Positions 27,767 through 36,536 are shown, numbered from the stretch's first letter. The stretch: DNA of 64,000 nt from Pseudomonas sp. R76 (GCF_009834565.1 NZ_CP019428.1:1798001-1862000), one strand, 5' to 3'. Numbers and translations: made by a program. The notes: generated by a model from the letters alone, not told the origin.

Positions 27767-28438
27767 ATGGTTCGTCGCACCAAAGAGGAAGCTCAGGAAA
27801 CGCGCAGCCAGATTCTCGACGCCGCCGAACAGGCGTTTTATGAGCGCGGCGTTGCGCGCACTACGCTGGCGCACATCGCTGCGTTGGCCGGCGTGACGCG
27901 CGGCGCTATCTATTGGCATTTCAGCAACAAGTCCGATTTGCTGCAGGCACTGCTCGACACGCTGCACGAACCCTTGGACGAATTGGCCCGGGCCAGTGAA
28001 AGCGAGGATGAGGTCGACCCGCTGGGCTGTATGCGCAAGCTGTTGATTCATTTGTTCCATCAGGTGGCCCTGGATCCGAAAACCCGGCGCATCAACGAAA
28101 TTTTGTTTCATAAGTGCGAGTTCACCGATGAAATGTGTGACATGCGTCGCCAGCGCCAGACCCATAGCCTGGAATGTAACCTGCGTATCGGCCTGACTTT
28201 GCGTAACGCGGTCCATCGTGGGCAACTTCCGGAAAATCTCGACACCACCCGTGGTGCGGTGTGCATGCATGCGTACATCAATGGGCTGATTGGCCAATGG
28301 CTGCTGGTGCCCGACAGCTTTCAGTTGCATCAAGAGGCCGAGCGTTGGGTTGATGCAGGGCTGGACATGCTGCGCTTGAGCCCCAGCCTACGCAATTTAG
28401 ACAAAATGCGTAATTGCATCCAGTTGTGTCAACAGTAA
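27767..28438 (+). CDS. emhR: TetR-family repressor of the efflux operon
   Basis: A 223-residue TetR-family protein close to TtgR and EmhR. The HTH domain covers residues 10-57 ([20 protein letters not shown], then [20 protein letters not shown]) and the ligand domain follows. These repressors release DNA on binding antibiotics, flavonoids or solvents. It is divergent from emhABC with the operator in the shared region, the usual arrangement. The C-terminal 15 residues ([14 protein letters not shown]) extend a little past typical TtgR (210). Confidence 0.93.
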   Translation: MVRRTKEEAQETRSQILDAAEQAFYERGVARTTLAHIAALAGVTRGAIYWHFSNKSDLLQALLDTLHEPLDELARASESEDEVDPLGCMRKLLIHLFHQVALDPKTRRINEILFHKCEFTDEMCDMRRQRQTHSLECNLRIGLTLRNAVHRGQLPENLDTTRGAVCMHAYINGLIGQWLLVPDSFQLHQEAERWVDAGLDMLRLSPSLRNLDKMRNCIQLCQQ

Positions 28439-28583
28439 AGACCAGAGACAGTCAATCGTCCCTTCGGCTGATCGGTGGGGTGACTTTATATACGGGCTGG
28501 CGGGCGGTTGATAGGTAGCCGCCTAAGTATTTTGTAGCAATATTGTTGCAAGGCTGTGAAGGAATGTTTCCCAGCCTTTGTAT

Positions 28584-28695
28584 GATCGTTCCCACGCTCC
28601 GCGTGGGAACGCTTCCTGTGACGCTCTGCGTCACGCTTAAGGAGCAGACGCAGAGCGTCCAGGGCGGCAATCCCACGCAGAGCGTGGGAACGATC
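28584..28695. repeat. Complex palindromic intergenic repeat, copy 3
   Basis: GATCGTTCCCACGCTCCGCG at the left and GCAGAGCGTGGGAACGATC at the right, with inner GACGCTCTGCGTC and GACGCAGAGCGTC. It has the same four-hairpin layout as the copy at 11337, and lies in the gap between emhR and xenB. Confidence 0.9.
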
Positions 28696-28706
28696 AAACA
28701 GGCGAT

Positions 28707-28740
28707 AAAAAGCCCCGGTTCCTGCGAACCGGGGCTTTTT
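28707..28740. terminator. Bidirectional terminator between emhR and xenB
   Basis: AAAAAGCCCCGGTT and AACCGGGGCTTTTT form a long stem with a 6-base CCTGCG loop and A/T tails on both sides, serving the converging emhR and xenB messages. Confidence 0.93.
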
Positions 28741-28757
28741 CGTTTCAGCTGGTTACA

Positions 28758-29813
28758 TCACAGGGCCAGGGTTGGATAGTCGATATAACCGACCGGGCCT
28801 TTGGCATAGAACGTTTCCGGGTGCGCTTCGTTCAGCGGCGCATCGGCCTTCAACCGCGCCGGCAGGTCAGGGTTGGCAATGAACGGTACGCCGAAGGCTA
28901 CCGCGTCTGCCTTGCCGGAGGCCAGCCAGGCGTTGGCGCTGTCCTTGGTGAAGCGTTCGTTGGCGATATACGCGCCGCCGAAGGCTTTTTTCAGTTGTGG
29001 GCCGAGGCTGTCGCCGGCTTCTTTTTCACGCGAGCAGATGAACGCAATGCCACGCTTGCCCAGTTCGCTGGCGACGTAGGTGAAGGTTTCCGCCAGGTTG
29101 TCGTCGCCCATGTCATGGGAGTCGGCGCGCGGTGCCAGGTGCACACCGACACGGCCGGCGCCCCACACTTCAATGGCGGCGTCAGTCACTTCCAGCAGCA
29201 GGCGCGCACGGTTTTCCAGGGAGCCACCGTAGTTGTCGGTGCGCTGGTTGGTGCTGCTCTGCAGGAACTGGTCGAGCAGGTAGCCGTTGGCGCCGTGGAT
29301 TTCCACGCCGTCAAAACCGGCAGCCTTGGCGTTTTCGGCACCCACGCGGTAAGCGTCGACGATGTCGGCGATTTCAGCGGTTTCCAGGGCGCGAGGCGTC
29401 GGGTAGTCGGCCAGTGGGCGCACCAGGCTGACGTGGCCTTTAGGCTGGATCGCGCTCGGTGCCACCGGGGTTTCACCGTTCAGGTAGGACTCGTGGGAAA
29501 TGCGGCCGACGTGCCACAGTTGCAGGACGATCTTACCGCCTGCGCCGTGCACGGCCTTGGTCACGTTAGCCCAACCGCGTACCTGGTCGTTGGACCAGAT
29601 GCCCGGCGTATCCGGGTAGCCCACGCCCAGTGGCGTTACGGACGTGGCTTCGCTGAGGATCAGCCCGGCAGAGGCGCGTTGTACGTAGTACTCGGCCATC
29701 AGCGCGTTCGGCACGCGACCTTCATCAGCGCGGCAGCGGGTCAGCGGCGCCATGATGATGCGGTTGGACAGTTCCAGGTCGCCCAGTTTGATCGGATCGA
29801 AAATAGTCGTCAT
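28758..29813 (-). CDS. xenB: Old Yellow Enzyme-family flavin oxidoreductase, XenB-like
   Basis: A 351-residue FMN-dependent ene/nitro-ester reductase. The N-terminus SNRIIMAPLTRCRADEG and the ligand pair of HGANGYLLDQFLQ (H and N that contact substrate) are diagnostic. Length and sequence resemble xenobiotic reductase B and NemA, which reduce nitroesters, nitroaromatics and activated alkenes. It is the last gene of an arsR-MFS-xenB run, 31 bp after the transporter. Control by the ArsR-type repressor suggests it answers an electrophile or oxidant; its true substrate is unknown. Confidence 0.9.
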   Translation of the reverse strand: MTTIFDPIKLGDLELSNRIIMAPLTRCRADEGRVPNALMAEYYVQRASAGLILSEATSVTPLGVGYPDTPGIWSNDQVRGWANVTKAVHGAGGKIVLQLWHVGRISHESYLNGETPVAPSAIQPKGHVSLVRPLADYPTPRALETAEIADIVDAYRVGAENAKAAGFDGVEIHGANGYLLDQFLQSSTNQRTDNYGGSLENRARLLLEVTDAAIEVWGAGRVGVHLAPRADSHDMGDDNLAETFTYVASELGKRGIAFICSREKEAGDSLGPQLKKAFGGAYIANERFTKDSANAWLASGKADAVAFGVPFIANPDLPARLKADAPLNEAHPETFYAKGPVGYIDYPTLAL

Positions 29814-29844
29814 GGGATAACACCTTTCTCTTTAAGTGGATTGA

Positions 29845-31011
29845 TCAGTTGGTCGCAGGGGCCAGGTCGGCATTGCCGCTCTGACGGAAAGTAATCAGGG
29901 TCACCAGCAGGGCCAGGATCGCCAGGGCGGCAGCCGCCAAGGGCACGCTGGTCAGGCCGAAGCCGTGGGCAATCACGCTGCCGCCGACCCAGGCGCCGAG
30001 GGCGTTGCCGATGTTGAAGGCGCCGATGTTCAGGGTCGACACCAGGTTTGGCGCGGCCTTGCCGAAGGTCACCACGTTGATCTGCAGCGCCGGGACGGCG
30101 GCGAACGAGGCGGTGGCCCACAGGAACAGAGTGATTTCAGTCGGGATCACCGCGACGCTGGTCCAGGTCAGTACGGTGGAGACCACCGCCATGCTGATGA
30201 ACACGCCGATCAAGGTGGCCGCCAGGCGTTTGTCCGCCAGCTTGCCGCCGATGATGTTGCCCACGGTGAGGCCCAGGCCGATCAGCAACAGGGTCCAGGT
30301 CACGCCTTTGGGCGACACGCCGGTGACGTCGCCGAGCAGCGGCGCGACGTAGGTGAAGAGGGTGAACATGGAGGCGGCGAACAGTGCGGTCATGGTCAGC
30401 GACAACCAGATGCCGGCGCCCTTGAGTGCGGCGAGTTCGGCGCGCATGTCGAGTTTTTCTTCGTCACGCTTGGCCGGCAGAAAGCGGATCAGGCCGATCA
30501 ACGCCACCACACCAATCACCGTCACCGCCCAGAAGGTCGAGCGCCAGCCGGCTTCCTGGCCCAGTGCGGTGCCGAGCGGCACGCCCAGCACGTTGGCCAG
30601 GGTCAAACCGGTGAACATCAACGCCACGGCCGACGCACGTTTGTTGGCCGGCACCAGGTTGGCGGCAACCACCGAACCAATCCCAAAGAACGCACCGTGG
30701 CACAGCGCGGTGACCACACGGGCAAACATCAGCACGTTGTAGTCACTGGCCAGGGCGCAGAGCAGGTTGCCAATGATAAAAATGCCCATCAACGCTACCA
30801 GGGCGGCCTTGCGTGGCAGCTTGGCGGTGGCCAGTGCCATGAAAGGGGCGCCGATGGCCACGCCCAGGGCGTAGCCGGTGACCAGCCAGCCGGCGCCGGG
30901 GATCGACACGCCCAAGTCCGCCGCCACATCGGGCAGCAAGCCCATGATGACGAACTCGGTGGTGCCGATGGCGAAGGCGCTGAGGGCCAGTATGAGTAGC
31001 GAGAGGGGCAT
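29845..31011 (-). CDS. MFS efflux transporter, DHA1/AraJ-like
   Basis: A 388-residue twelve-helix drug:proton antiporter-like protein. FAIGTTEFVIMGLLPDVAAD in helix 1 is the standard opening of the AraJ/PbuE-like branch, with GAPFMALATAKLPRKAAL as the 2-3 loop. The substrate cannot be assigned. It lies between the ArsR-family repressor (14-bp gap) and the flavin reductase (31-bp gap), so it may export the compound sensed by the repressor or the product of the reductase. Confidence 0.87.
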   Translation of the reverse strand: MPLSLLILALSAFAIGTTEFVIMGLLPDVAADLGVSIPGAGWLVTGYALGVAIGAPFMALATAKLPRKAALVALMGIFIIGNLLCALASDYNVLMFARVVTALCHGAFFGIGSVVAANLVPANKRASAVALMFTGLTLANVLGVPLGTALGQEAGWRSTFWAVTVIGVVALIGLIRFLPAKRDEEKLDMRAELAALKGAGIWLSLTMTALFAASMFTLFTYVAPLLGDVTGVSPKGVTWTLLLIGLGLTVGNIIGGKLADKRLAATLIGVFISMAVVSTVLTWTSVAVIPTEITLFLWATASFAAVPALQINVVTFGKAAPNLVSTLNIGAFNIGNALGAWVGGSVIAHGFGLTSVPLAAAALAILALLVTLITFRQSGNADLAPATN

Positions 31012-31025
31012 TATCGTTTCCTTGG

Positions 31026-31352
31026 TTACAGCGGTTCGATGATTTCAGCGCTGAGTTCAGTCGTGAGCGCCGTGAGGAAGGCTTGAATCGTTTCCTCATT
31101 GCGTTTGAAAAAGTGCCACTGCCCGGCCTTCTGGCTGCTGATCAACCCGGCCCGTTGCAACGTGGCCAGGTGGGCCGACACGGTCGACTGGGACAAGCCG
31201 CAGCGCTGGTCAATCTGCCCGGCACAGATGCCGTATTCGTGGTGGTGCACTTGCTCGGGGAACTGCACTTTCGGGTCTTTCAGCCAGGTGAGAATGTCTC
31301 GTCGTACTGGGTGCGCCAGGGCTTTTATTATTTCGTCGAGGTCAATGGACAT
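31026..31352 (-). CDS. ArsR-family transcriptional repressor
   Basis: A 108-residue winged-helix regulator: IIKALAHPVRRDILTWLKDP, then the recognition region CGLSQSTVSAHLATLQRAGL. The metal-binding ELCVCDL-type motif of arsenic sensors is absent; the cysteines present are in GICAGQIDQRCGL, so sensing may be thiol-redox or electrophile-based rather than metal-based (inference). It heads the operon and faces acpH across a region with three similar boxes at 31374-31476. Confidence 0.88.
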   Translation of the reverse strand: MSIDLDEIIKALAHPVRRDILTWLKDPKVQFPEQVHHHEYGICAGQIDQRCGLSQSTVSAHLATLQRAGLISSQKAGQWHFFKRNEETIQAFLTALTTELSAEIIEPL

Positions 31353-31373
31353 GGCAGGGGCTCGGTGTCGTAA

Positions 31374-31476
31374 AACGTTATATCGCGATGAGGCGAACTT
31401 TAAATCGTTATATCCCGATACACCAATATGCTTTTGATCTTAGGTCAGGCTATTTCGGTATATCGGGTTATAACGA
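31374..31476. promoter_or_regulatory. Three-box operator between arsR and acpH
   Basis: TCGTTATATCCCGATA (31405-31420), its near-inverted partner TATCGGGTTATAACGA (31461-31476) and a variant ACGTTATATCGCGATG (31375-31390) lie between the divergent genes. The consensus is TCGTTATAWCCCGATA. Box 3 ends 30 bp before the acpH start. AT-rich partial palindromes of this kind are typical of ArsR-family targets. Confidence 0.7.
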
Positions 31477-31506
31477 TACGGATTCGGCAGTGGTAGACTG
31501 CGCGGC

Positions 31507-32091
31507 ATGAATTATCTCGCACATCTGCACCTGGGCGGCCAACTTCCTGCGCAATTGCTGGGCAGCCTTTATGGCGACTTCGTCAAAGGCCGGCTGCAGG
31601 GCCAGTACAGCCCGCAAATCGAGTCGGCCATTCAGCTGCATCGCTCCATCGACCGTTTCACCGACAGCCACCCGTTGGTCGGCGAGGCGTTGTCACGCTT
31701 CAGCCTGACTCGCAAGCGCTACGCCGGGATTGTCCTCGATGTGTTTTTCGATCACTGCCTGGCGCGGGATTGGGCGCAGTATGCCGACCAGCCGCTGGAG
31801 CGTTTCACCGCCCAGGTATACCGCGTGCTGGCCGCCGAACCGCAGCTGCCGGAGCGGCTGGCGCAGATCGCGCCGTACATGGCGGCGGATGATTGGCTGG
31901 GTTCGTATCGTGAGTTCGCGGTGATGGAGCAGGTGTTGCGCGGGATTTCGCGGCGGCTGACGCAGCCTGAGGAATTAAGGCATGCGATGCAGGAGTTGCG
32001 GGTGTTGTATGAACCGCTGAGTGAAGATTTTCGGCTGTTCTACCCAGAGTTGCAGAAATTTGCACAGCTCCAACTGACAACTGAGATCTAA
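31507..32091 (+). CDS. acpH: Acyl-carrier-protein phosphodiesterase
   Basis: A 194-residue HD-like hydrolase that removes the 4'-phosphopantetheine arm from acyl carrier protein. MNYLAHLHL at the start, LLGSLYGDFVKG and the metal-binding pattern FFDHCLARDW are the AcpH/DUF479 hallmarks. Length matches E. coli AcpH (193). It is divergent from the ArsR operon and could be influenced by the same operator. A REPIN follows directly. Confidence 0.9.
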   Translation: MNYLAHLHLGGQLPAQLLGSLYGDFVKGRLQGQYSPQIESAIQLHRSIDRFTDSHPLVGEALSRFSLTRKRYAGIVLDVFFDHCLARDWAQYADQPLERFTAQVYRVLAAEPQLPERLAQIAPYMAADDWLGSYREFAVMEQVLRGISRRLTQPEELRHAMQELRVLYEPLSEDFRLFYPELQKFAQLQLTTEI

Positions 32092-32092
32092 C

Positions 32093-32180
32093 TGTGGGAG
32101 CTGGCTTGCCTGCGATAGCAGTCTGTCAGTTGAAGAGATGTGGCTGACCCACCGCTATCGCAGGCAAGCCAGCTCCCACA
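32093..32180. repeat. REPIN, GCTGGCTTGCCTGCGAT class
   Basis: TGTGGGAGCTGGCTTGCCTG and CAGGCAAGCCAGCTCCCACA at the two ends with GATAGCAG/CCGCTATC extension. It begins two bases past the acpH stop. Confidence 0.92.
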
Positions 32181-32203
32181 TTTGAACCGGTGTTCAGTTC
32201 ATC

Positions 32204-32995
32204 TTAAGCCGCAAACGCCGGCCGAGCATCCACCTGCTCCGCCTCCGGCAACGGCCCAAACAACGCCTTCTGCACCGCCTGTTGCGCCTGGAATGCCAGC
32301 GCCGCGCGTTCCTGTCCGGCGCAGGCAATCGGCTTGAGCACATGGATTTCCACATCGCCCTGGTCGTTGGCAAACAGACGCATCAGGTGTGAGAGCAAAT
32401 CGTCATCGCCAATAAACGGCGCCAGCGCATCCACTTGCCCATCGCGCAGGTAACGAATCGCCACCGGTTGCAGCGACACATCCGCATCAATCGCACTGGC
32501 CAGCAAGCGCCCGTGGAACGTGCGCAGGCTGCGCCCGTCGGTGGTGGTGCCTTCCGGGAACATCAGCAGCGGGTGCTGTTGCTCCAGGTGACGAGTCATC
32601 TGCTTGCGGATCAACTGGCTGTCGCCCGAACCACGGCGGATAAACAAACTGCCGGCCTTGGCTGCCAACCAACCGGCCACCGGCCAGGTGCGCACTTCGG
32701 CCTTGGACAAAAATGACAGCGGCGTGACCATGCCCAGCAGTGGGATGTCGGTCCACGACACGTGATTGCTCACCCACAGCATCGGCGTTTTTGGCAGCTC
32801 ACCGTGCACCGTCACGCGAAAGGGCAGGGCGTTGGTCAGCCGCGCCATGAAAAACCGCGACCAACGCTGGCGCCGCACCATCGAATTAGCCACGCCCAAA
32901 CGTTCGAACACACCAAACACACTGGCCATGCTCAAGCCCAGCGCCACCACCAGCAGCACCCGGGCAATGCGCCCGTACACCCGCAGGCGGGCCAT
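32204..32995 (-). CDS. olsA: Lyso-ornithine lipid O-acyltransferase (PlsC family)
   Basis: A 263-residue membrane acyltransferase with an N-terminal hydrophobic helix (GRIARVLLVVALGLSMASV). The family motifs are NHVSWTD (HX4D, catalytic) and FPEGTTTDG. In the second step of ornithine lipid synthesis it adds the ester-linked acyl chain to lyso-ornithine lipid; the family also includes 1-acylglycerol-3-phosphate acyltransferases. Its ATG (32993-32995) overlaps the TAA of the preceding gene, an OlsB homologue, which supports the OlsA assignment. Confidence 0.87.
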   Translation of the reverse strand: MARLRVYGRIARVLLVVALGLSMASVFGVFERLGVANSMVRRQRWSRFFMARLTNALPFRVTVHGELPKTPMLWVSNHVSWTDIPLLGMVTPLSFLSKAEVRTWPVAGWLAAKAGSLFIRRGSGDSQLIRKQMTRHLEQQHPLLMFPEGTTTDGRSLRTFHGRLLASAIDADVSLQPVAIRYLRDGQVDALAPFIGDDDLLSHLMRLFANDQGDVEIHVLKPIACAGQERAALAFQAQQAVQKALFGPLPEAEQVDARPAFAA

Positions 32996-33750
32996 TACAT
33001 GGCCGCCTTGAAGTGGCGGGCGTAACGCGGGCACAGCTCGTCGCGCTTGAGCAGGATAAACACGTCGGCCACCTGGAAATCTTCATCCCAGCACGGCTCG
33101 CCGCAGATCTTCGCGCCCAGGCGCATATAGGCCTTGAGCAGCGGCGGCATTTCGGCGATCACGTTGGTCGGCAGGTCCAGCGCCGGCAGCGGCTTTTTCG
33201 GCTCGGCGCGCAGGTGTTCGTTGCACAGGTAGCGTTCGCGCAGGCGCTGCATGATCGCGTGGGCCTGGATGCCGCCGTCGTGCATCGGGATGCTCGCGCA
33301 ACCCATCAAGTAGCTGTAGCCGCCCTGGTTCAAGACTTCCGCCAACTCGCCCCACAACACCGCGATGGTGCCACCGTTGCGGTAAGCCGGATCGACGCAG
33401 GTGCGGCCGATCTCCAGGATCGGGCCTTGCAGGTGCAGCAAACCATGCAGGCTGAATTCTTCTTCGCTGTAGAACCGGCCCAAGGTGCTCGCGGCCTGGT
33501 GGTCGAGCAGACGGGTGGTGGCCACTAGTCGACCGCTGTTCAAATCGCGCACGCCGATGTGGCTGCAGTGAACATCATAGTCATCCATGTCCAGACCCAG
33601 TTCCGCGCCTTTCAGCTTGGCATTGAACTCGCCGCTGAACACGTTGAACCGCAGGGCCTGGGCTTCCTGCAGCGCCTGTGCGCCAACCAGGCGTTCGGCT
33701 TGCAGACGGCGTTCATTGCCGGTGTCGCTGATGCGGGCGATCTGAGTCAT
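32995..33750 (-). CDS. olsB: L-ornithine N-alpha-acyltransferase
   Basis: A 251-residue GNAT-like acyl-ACP transferase that attaches a 3-hydroxyacyl chain to ornithine. Conserved stretches are [34 protein letters not shown] and [15 protein letters not shown] 33748-33750 is preferred over a GTG eight codons upstream because of the GGAG placed 12 bases before it. It ends in TAATG with olsA, giving an olsBA operon. Ornithine lipids replace phospholipids when phosphate is low, but no Pho box was recognised. Confidence 0.88.
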   Translation of the reverse strand: MTQIARISDTGNERRLQAERLVGAQALQEAQALRFNVFSGEFNAKLKGAELGLDMDDYDVHCSHIGVRDLNSGRLVATTRLLDHQAASTLGRFYSEEEFSLHGLLHLQGPILEIGRTCVDPAYRNGGTIAVLWGELAEVLNQGGYSYLMGCASIPMHDGGIQAHAIMQRLRERYLCNEHLRAEPKKPLPALDLPTNVIAEMPPLLKAYMRLGAKICGEPCWDEDFQVADVFILLKRDELCPRYARHFKAAM

Positions 33751-33977
33751 GGCGAATCTCCGAGTGCCGGCCACGTACCGGCCAGTCGACTTGTTTGTCC
33801 AAACTCAGGCTAGGTAGGCTCGGTGTCAGCACCATGAAGTTACGGTGACGGTTGGATGACAGGCCTCAGGGCTCGGCACCAGGCTTGGGTGGAACTCGAT
33901 TGCGCCCGTCCACCAATTAGACGGTGGGATGCTGATGCAGATATGACGAAAAACCTTTGTTCAATGGGGAAAAAGAC

Positions 33978-34736
33978 ATGCCGAATTCAATCGAGTGGAC
34001 CCTCCCTCCCGCGCAATGGGATGCTCAAGGCGGCGGGCATTTGCAGGGTTCACCCCTTGACGGCAAGACCGGAGTGAACCCTCAGGACGGCCGCAGCTAT
34101 GGCACAAAAATGAGCAATCGCCCGGTCATTCTTGGTTCGCAGCTGTATGACTACCGGTGGATACACGACTACCCAAGGGGCAAACCTGAGAATATTTGGG
34201 GGGACTTCAGCCAGTGGGGGGCCGATAACTGCCTGGCCATCGCGGTGATCAAGCTGGCGATGATGCAATTCGGCAAAAGCCCGCTGGATGTCTTCAAGTC
34301 TGTAAAAGAAACAGCCGATGGCTTTCAGATTGTCCTGAGAAACGGCGAGTCGACGTACCTGGGCAGAGAAGAACTCAAACAGGCCGCTACGGCAGCGGGT
34401 TTCAAAGGCGAGGACCCTACGACGTTGCTGTACGCCAATTTCCTGTTTGCGGTCAGCGCCAAGCGTTACCTGGAGGCCGGGTATGGAACGTACAGCCAGG
34501 CCCTGAAGGTGCTGTGCAGTGGCGGCAGTAGCGCTGAATATGCCTTCAGGCGGCTGGGGTTATGGGAGCAGGTGGAACCCGTGTCGATCCACGAACTGGT
34601 TAACGGCAGGATGGGGATGTTCCAGTCTGGCAGCCATATTGAGTTTGCCGCTGATGGGCATGAGGAGCGCTGGGGGAAAAAGGGCGGTACGCCGCCCACC
34701 ACTTCGATCTATCAAGCGTATGCGTTTAAGCCATGA
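33978..34736 (+). CDS. Unknown protein with possible papain-like Cys/His pair
   Basis: A 252-residue protein with no signal peptide or membrane helix and no family I recognise. A disordered Gly/Pro-rich start (residues 15-45) precedes a globular part. A cysteine at the head of a helix, C85 in WGADNCLAIAVIKLAMM, and a later histidine on a strand, H220 in SGSHIEFAADG, are placed as in papain-fold (calpain/CHAP/NlpC-like) hydrolases. This is a hypothesis only. GGGGA sits eight bases before ATG 33978, so translation is likely. It has no operon partner. A secreted effector or toxin is possible, as is an unrelated fold. Confidence 0.55.
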   Translation: MPNSIEWTLPPAQWDAQGGGHLQGSPLDGKTGVNPQDGRSYGTKMSNRPVILGSQLYDYRWIHDYPRGKPENIWGDFSQWGADNCLAIAVIKLAMMQFGKSPLDVFKSVKETADGFQIVLRNGESTYLGREELKQAATAAGFKGEDPTTLLYANFLFAVSAKRYLEAGYGTYSQALKVLCSGGSSAEYAFRRLGLWEQVEPVSIHELVNGRMGMFQSGSHIEFAADGHEERWGKKGGTPPTTSIYQAYAFKP

Positions 34737-34843
34737 CCGGCTTTTTCAGCAAAACCTTGCCCGCCTGGGAGGATCGCTGTCGCTAACTTGTCACTTTTCC
34801 GGGCTAGGCTCGCGGGCTTGAATGCCCCCTTGAGTTTGCGTCC

Positions 34844-35917
34844 ATGGTCCGAGGCTTGTTGTGCGTTGCCCTGCTGTTTGTCACCGTCGCCGCCCACGCC
34901 GAAACCTGGCCTGACAAGGACTGGGCCAGGGGTGCGACGCTCTCAGGACCCGCTGTCGATGCTCTGGATAGCTACGCTTTTCCGCCGCGTGACGACGCCA
35001 CCCGCCAAGGCATTCGCACCGACGCGCTGCTGGTGATCCGCGATGGCGAGATCATCTACGAACGCTACGCCGCACCTACCACCGCCAGCACCCCGCACCT
35101 GACCTGGTCCGTCAGCAAAAGCCTGATGGCCACCGTGCTCGGCGTGGCCTACGGCGAAAACCGCTTCAAACTCACCGACCCCGCCGCACGCTTCTACCCG
35201 CCGATGAAACAGCACCCCAAGGTGACCCTGGCCGACCTGCTGCACTGGGCCTCGGGCCTGGATTGGCAGGAAGACTACGAATATGCGCCGCTGAAATCCT
35301 CGGTGGTGGCGATGCTCTACACCCGTGGCCGCGCCGACATGGCCGAGTTTGCCGCCGACACCGAAGCCGTCGCCGCACCGGGCCAGGCCTTCCGTTACTC
35401 CAGCGGCGACAGCAACATCCTCTCCGCCGCGCTCAAAGGCATGCTCGGCCACAAGGCCTATATGAGTTACCCGTGGGATGCGCTGTTCAAGCCGCTGGGC
35501 ATTCACGACGCCACCTGGGAAACCGACGCCGACGAAACCTTCGTCGCCTCGTCCTACGCCTACCTCACCGCCCGCGATTTGGCGCGGGTCGGCCTGTTGA
35601 TGGCGCGCGACGGTCGCTGGGGTGAGCAGCAGTTGCTGCCCAAAGAATGGGTCGCCTTCAACTGCCAACCCTTCGACAAGTACAAACCCGGCCAGGACGA
35701 AGCCGTGCCCGGCGGGCAATGGTGGCTCAACCGGGGCGCCCCAAAACCATGGCCCGACGCACCCGCCGACACCTTCGCCGCCCTCGGCCACTGGGGCCAG
35801 GCGCTGTACGTGCTGCCCGATGAACACCTGGTGATCGTGCGTTACGGCGATGACCGCGACGGCACGTACCGCCACAACGAACTGCTCAAACGCGTGCTTG
35901 CGGCGGTGCAACCATGA
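34844..35917 (+). CDS. Secreted serine hydrolase, beta-lactamase/6-aminohexanoate-dimer hydrolase fold
   Basis: A 357-residue protein with signal peptide LLCVALLFVTVAAHA. The SxxK motif of class C beta-lactamase-like hydrolases is S89-V-S-K92 in TWSVSKSLM; a tyrosine motif YSSGDSN lies near residue 180. It most resembles the 6-aminohexanoate-dimer hydrolase group, which cleaves amides and esters. The substrate is unknown. The ATG of the following small gene overlaps the stop (ATGA), so the two are coupled. Confidence 0.85.
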   Translation: MVRGLLCVALLFVTVAAHAETWPDKDWARGATLSGPAVDALDSYAFPPRDDATRQGIRTDALLVIRDGEIIYERYAAPTTASTPHLTWSVSKSLMATVLGVAYGENRFKLTDPAARFYPPMKQHPKVTLADLLHWASGLDWQEDYEYAPLKSSVVAMLYTRGRADMAEFAADTEAVAAPGQAFRYSSGDSNILSAALKGMLGHKAYMSYPWDALFKPLGIHDATWETDADETFVASSYAYLTARDLARVGLLMARDGRWGEQQLLPKEWVAFNCQPFDKYKPGQDEAVPGGQWWLNRGAPKPWPDAPADTFAALGHWGQALYVLPDEHLVIVRYGDDRDGTYRHNELLKRVLAAVQP

Positions 35918-36228
35918 TTCGTCGTCATCCGTTTATCAGCGTTTTTCTGCTGCTGTTACTCGCTCTGCTGGGCTGGATTTGGCACGAACGCGTCAACCTG
36001 CAAGCCTTCCCCGACATCATCGCGGCGTACACGGCCAAGGAGTACTGCTCGTGCCGGTACGTGCAGAACAATCCCGCCGACTATTGCCTGGGTTATGTGA
36101 AGCAATACGTGCCGACCAGCGCATTCAGCGACAACCCGGAGCGCAGTGAAGTGACGGCGAGCGGGTTGGGGCGCACGCACACGGCGCGCTGGCTAGGCGA
36201 CCGTCAAGGCTGCCGCCTCAACCCCTGA
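35914..36228 (+). CDS. Small membrane-anchored Cys-rich protein
   Basis: A 104-residue product with an N-terminal membrane helix (FISVFLLLLLALLGWIW) and a periplasmic part holding a cysteine set: KEYCSCRYVQ, DYCLGYVKQY and GCRLNP. The four cysteines could form disulfides or bind metal. It overlaps the hydrolase gene by four bases, so it may be its accessory factor; no known family is recognised. Its last codons and stop are duplicated 189 bp downstream. Confidence 0.7.
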   Translation: MIRRHPFISVFLLLLLALLGWIWHERVNLQAFPDIIAAYTAKEYCSCRYVQNNPADYCLGYVKQYVPTSAFSDNPERSEVTASGLGRTHTARWLGDRQGCRLNP

Positions 36229-36244
36229 CACACCCAGGATTTTC

Positions 36245-36331
36245 TGTGGGAGCTGGCTTGCCTGCGATGCAGGCACCTCGGCACATCAGGCATAACCAGT
36301 TGATGCCTTCGCAGGCAAGCCAGCTCCCACA
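36245..36331. repeat. REPIN, GCTGGCTTGCCTGCGAT class
   Basis: TGTGGGAGCTGGCTTGCCTG and GCAGGCAAGCCAGCTCCCAC enclose a short spacer, 17 bp after the small gene. Confidence 0.92.
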
Positions 36332-36373
36332 TTTGACCGAGTACACGCGTCTATCTGATGTACTGAGCTCAAA

Positions 36374-36463
36374 ATGTGGGAGCGGGCTTGCGTCAAGGCT
36401 GCCACCTCAACCCCTGGCACACCCAGGATTTTCTGTGGGAGCAGGCAAGCCAGCTCCCACATT
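36374..36463. repeat. REP fragments with duplicated gene end
   Basis: A lone REP arm (ATGTGGGAGCGGGCTTGCG) runs straight into a 51-bp copy (36391-36441) of 36202-36252, with 49 of 51 bases the same. That copy ends at a shortened REPIN (GTGGGAGCAGGCAAGCCAGC). The block looks like a local duplication bounded by REPs. Confidence 0.85.
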
Positions 36464-36536
36464 GGATTTGCATTAATCATTGGAAATGAGAGAAGTCCAA
36501 GCCGGCGCCCGATGCACTGCACCGGGCGCGAACGAC

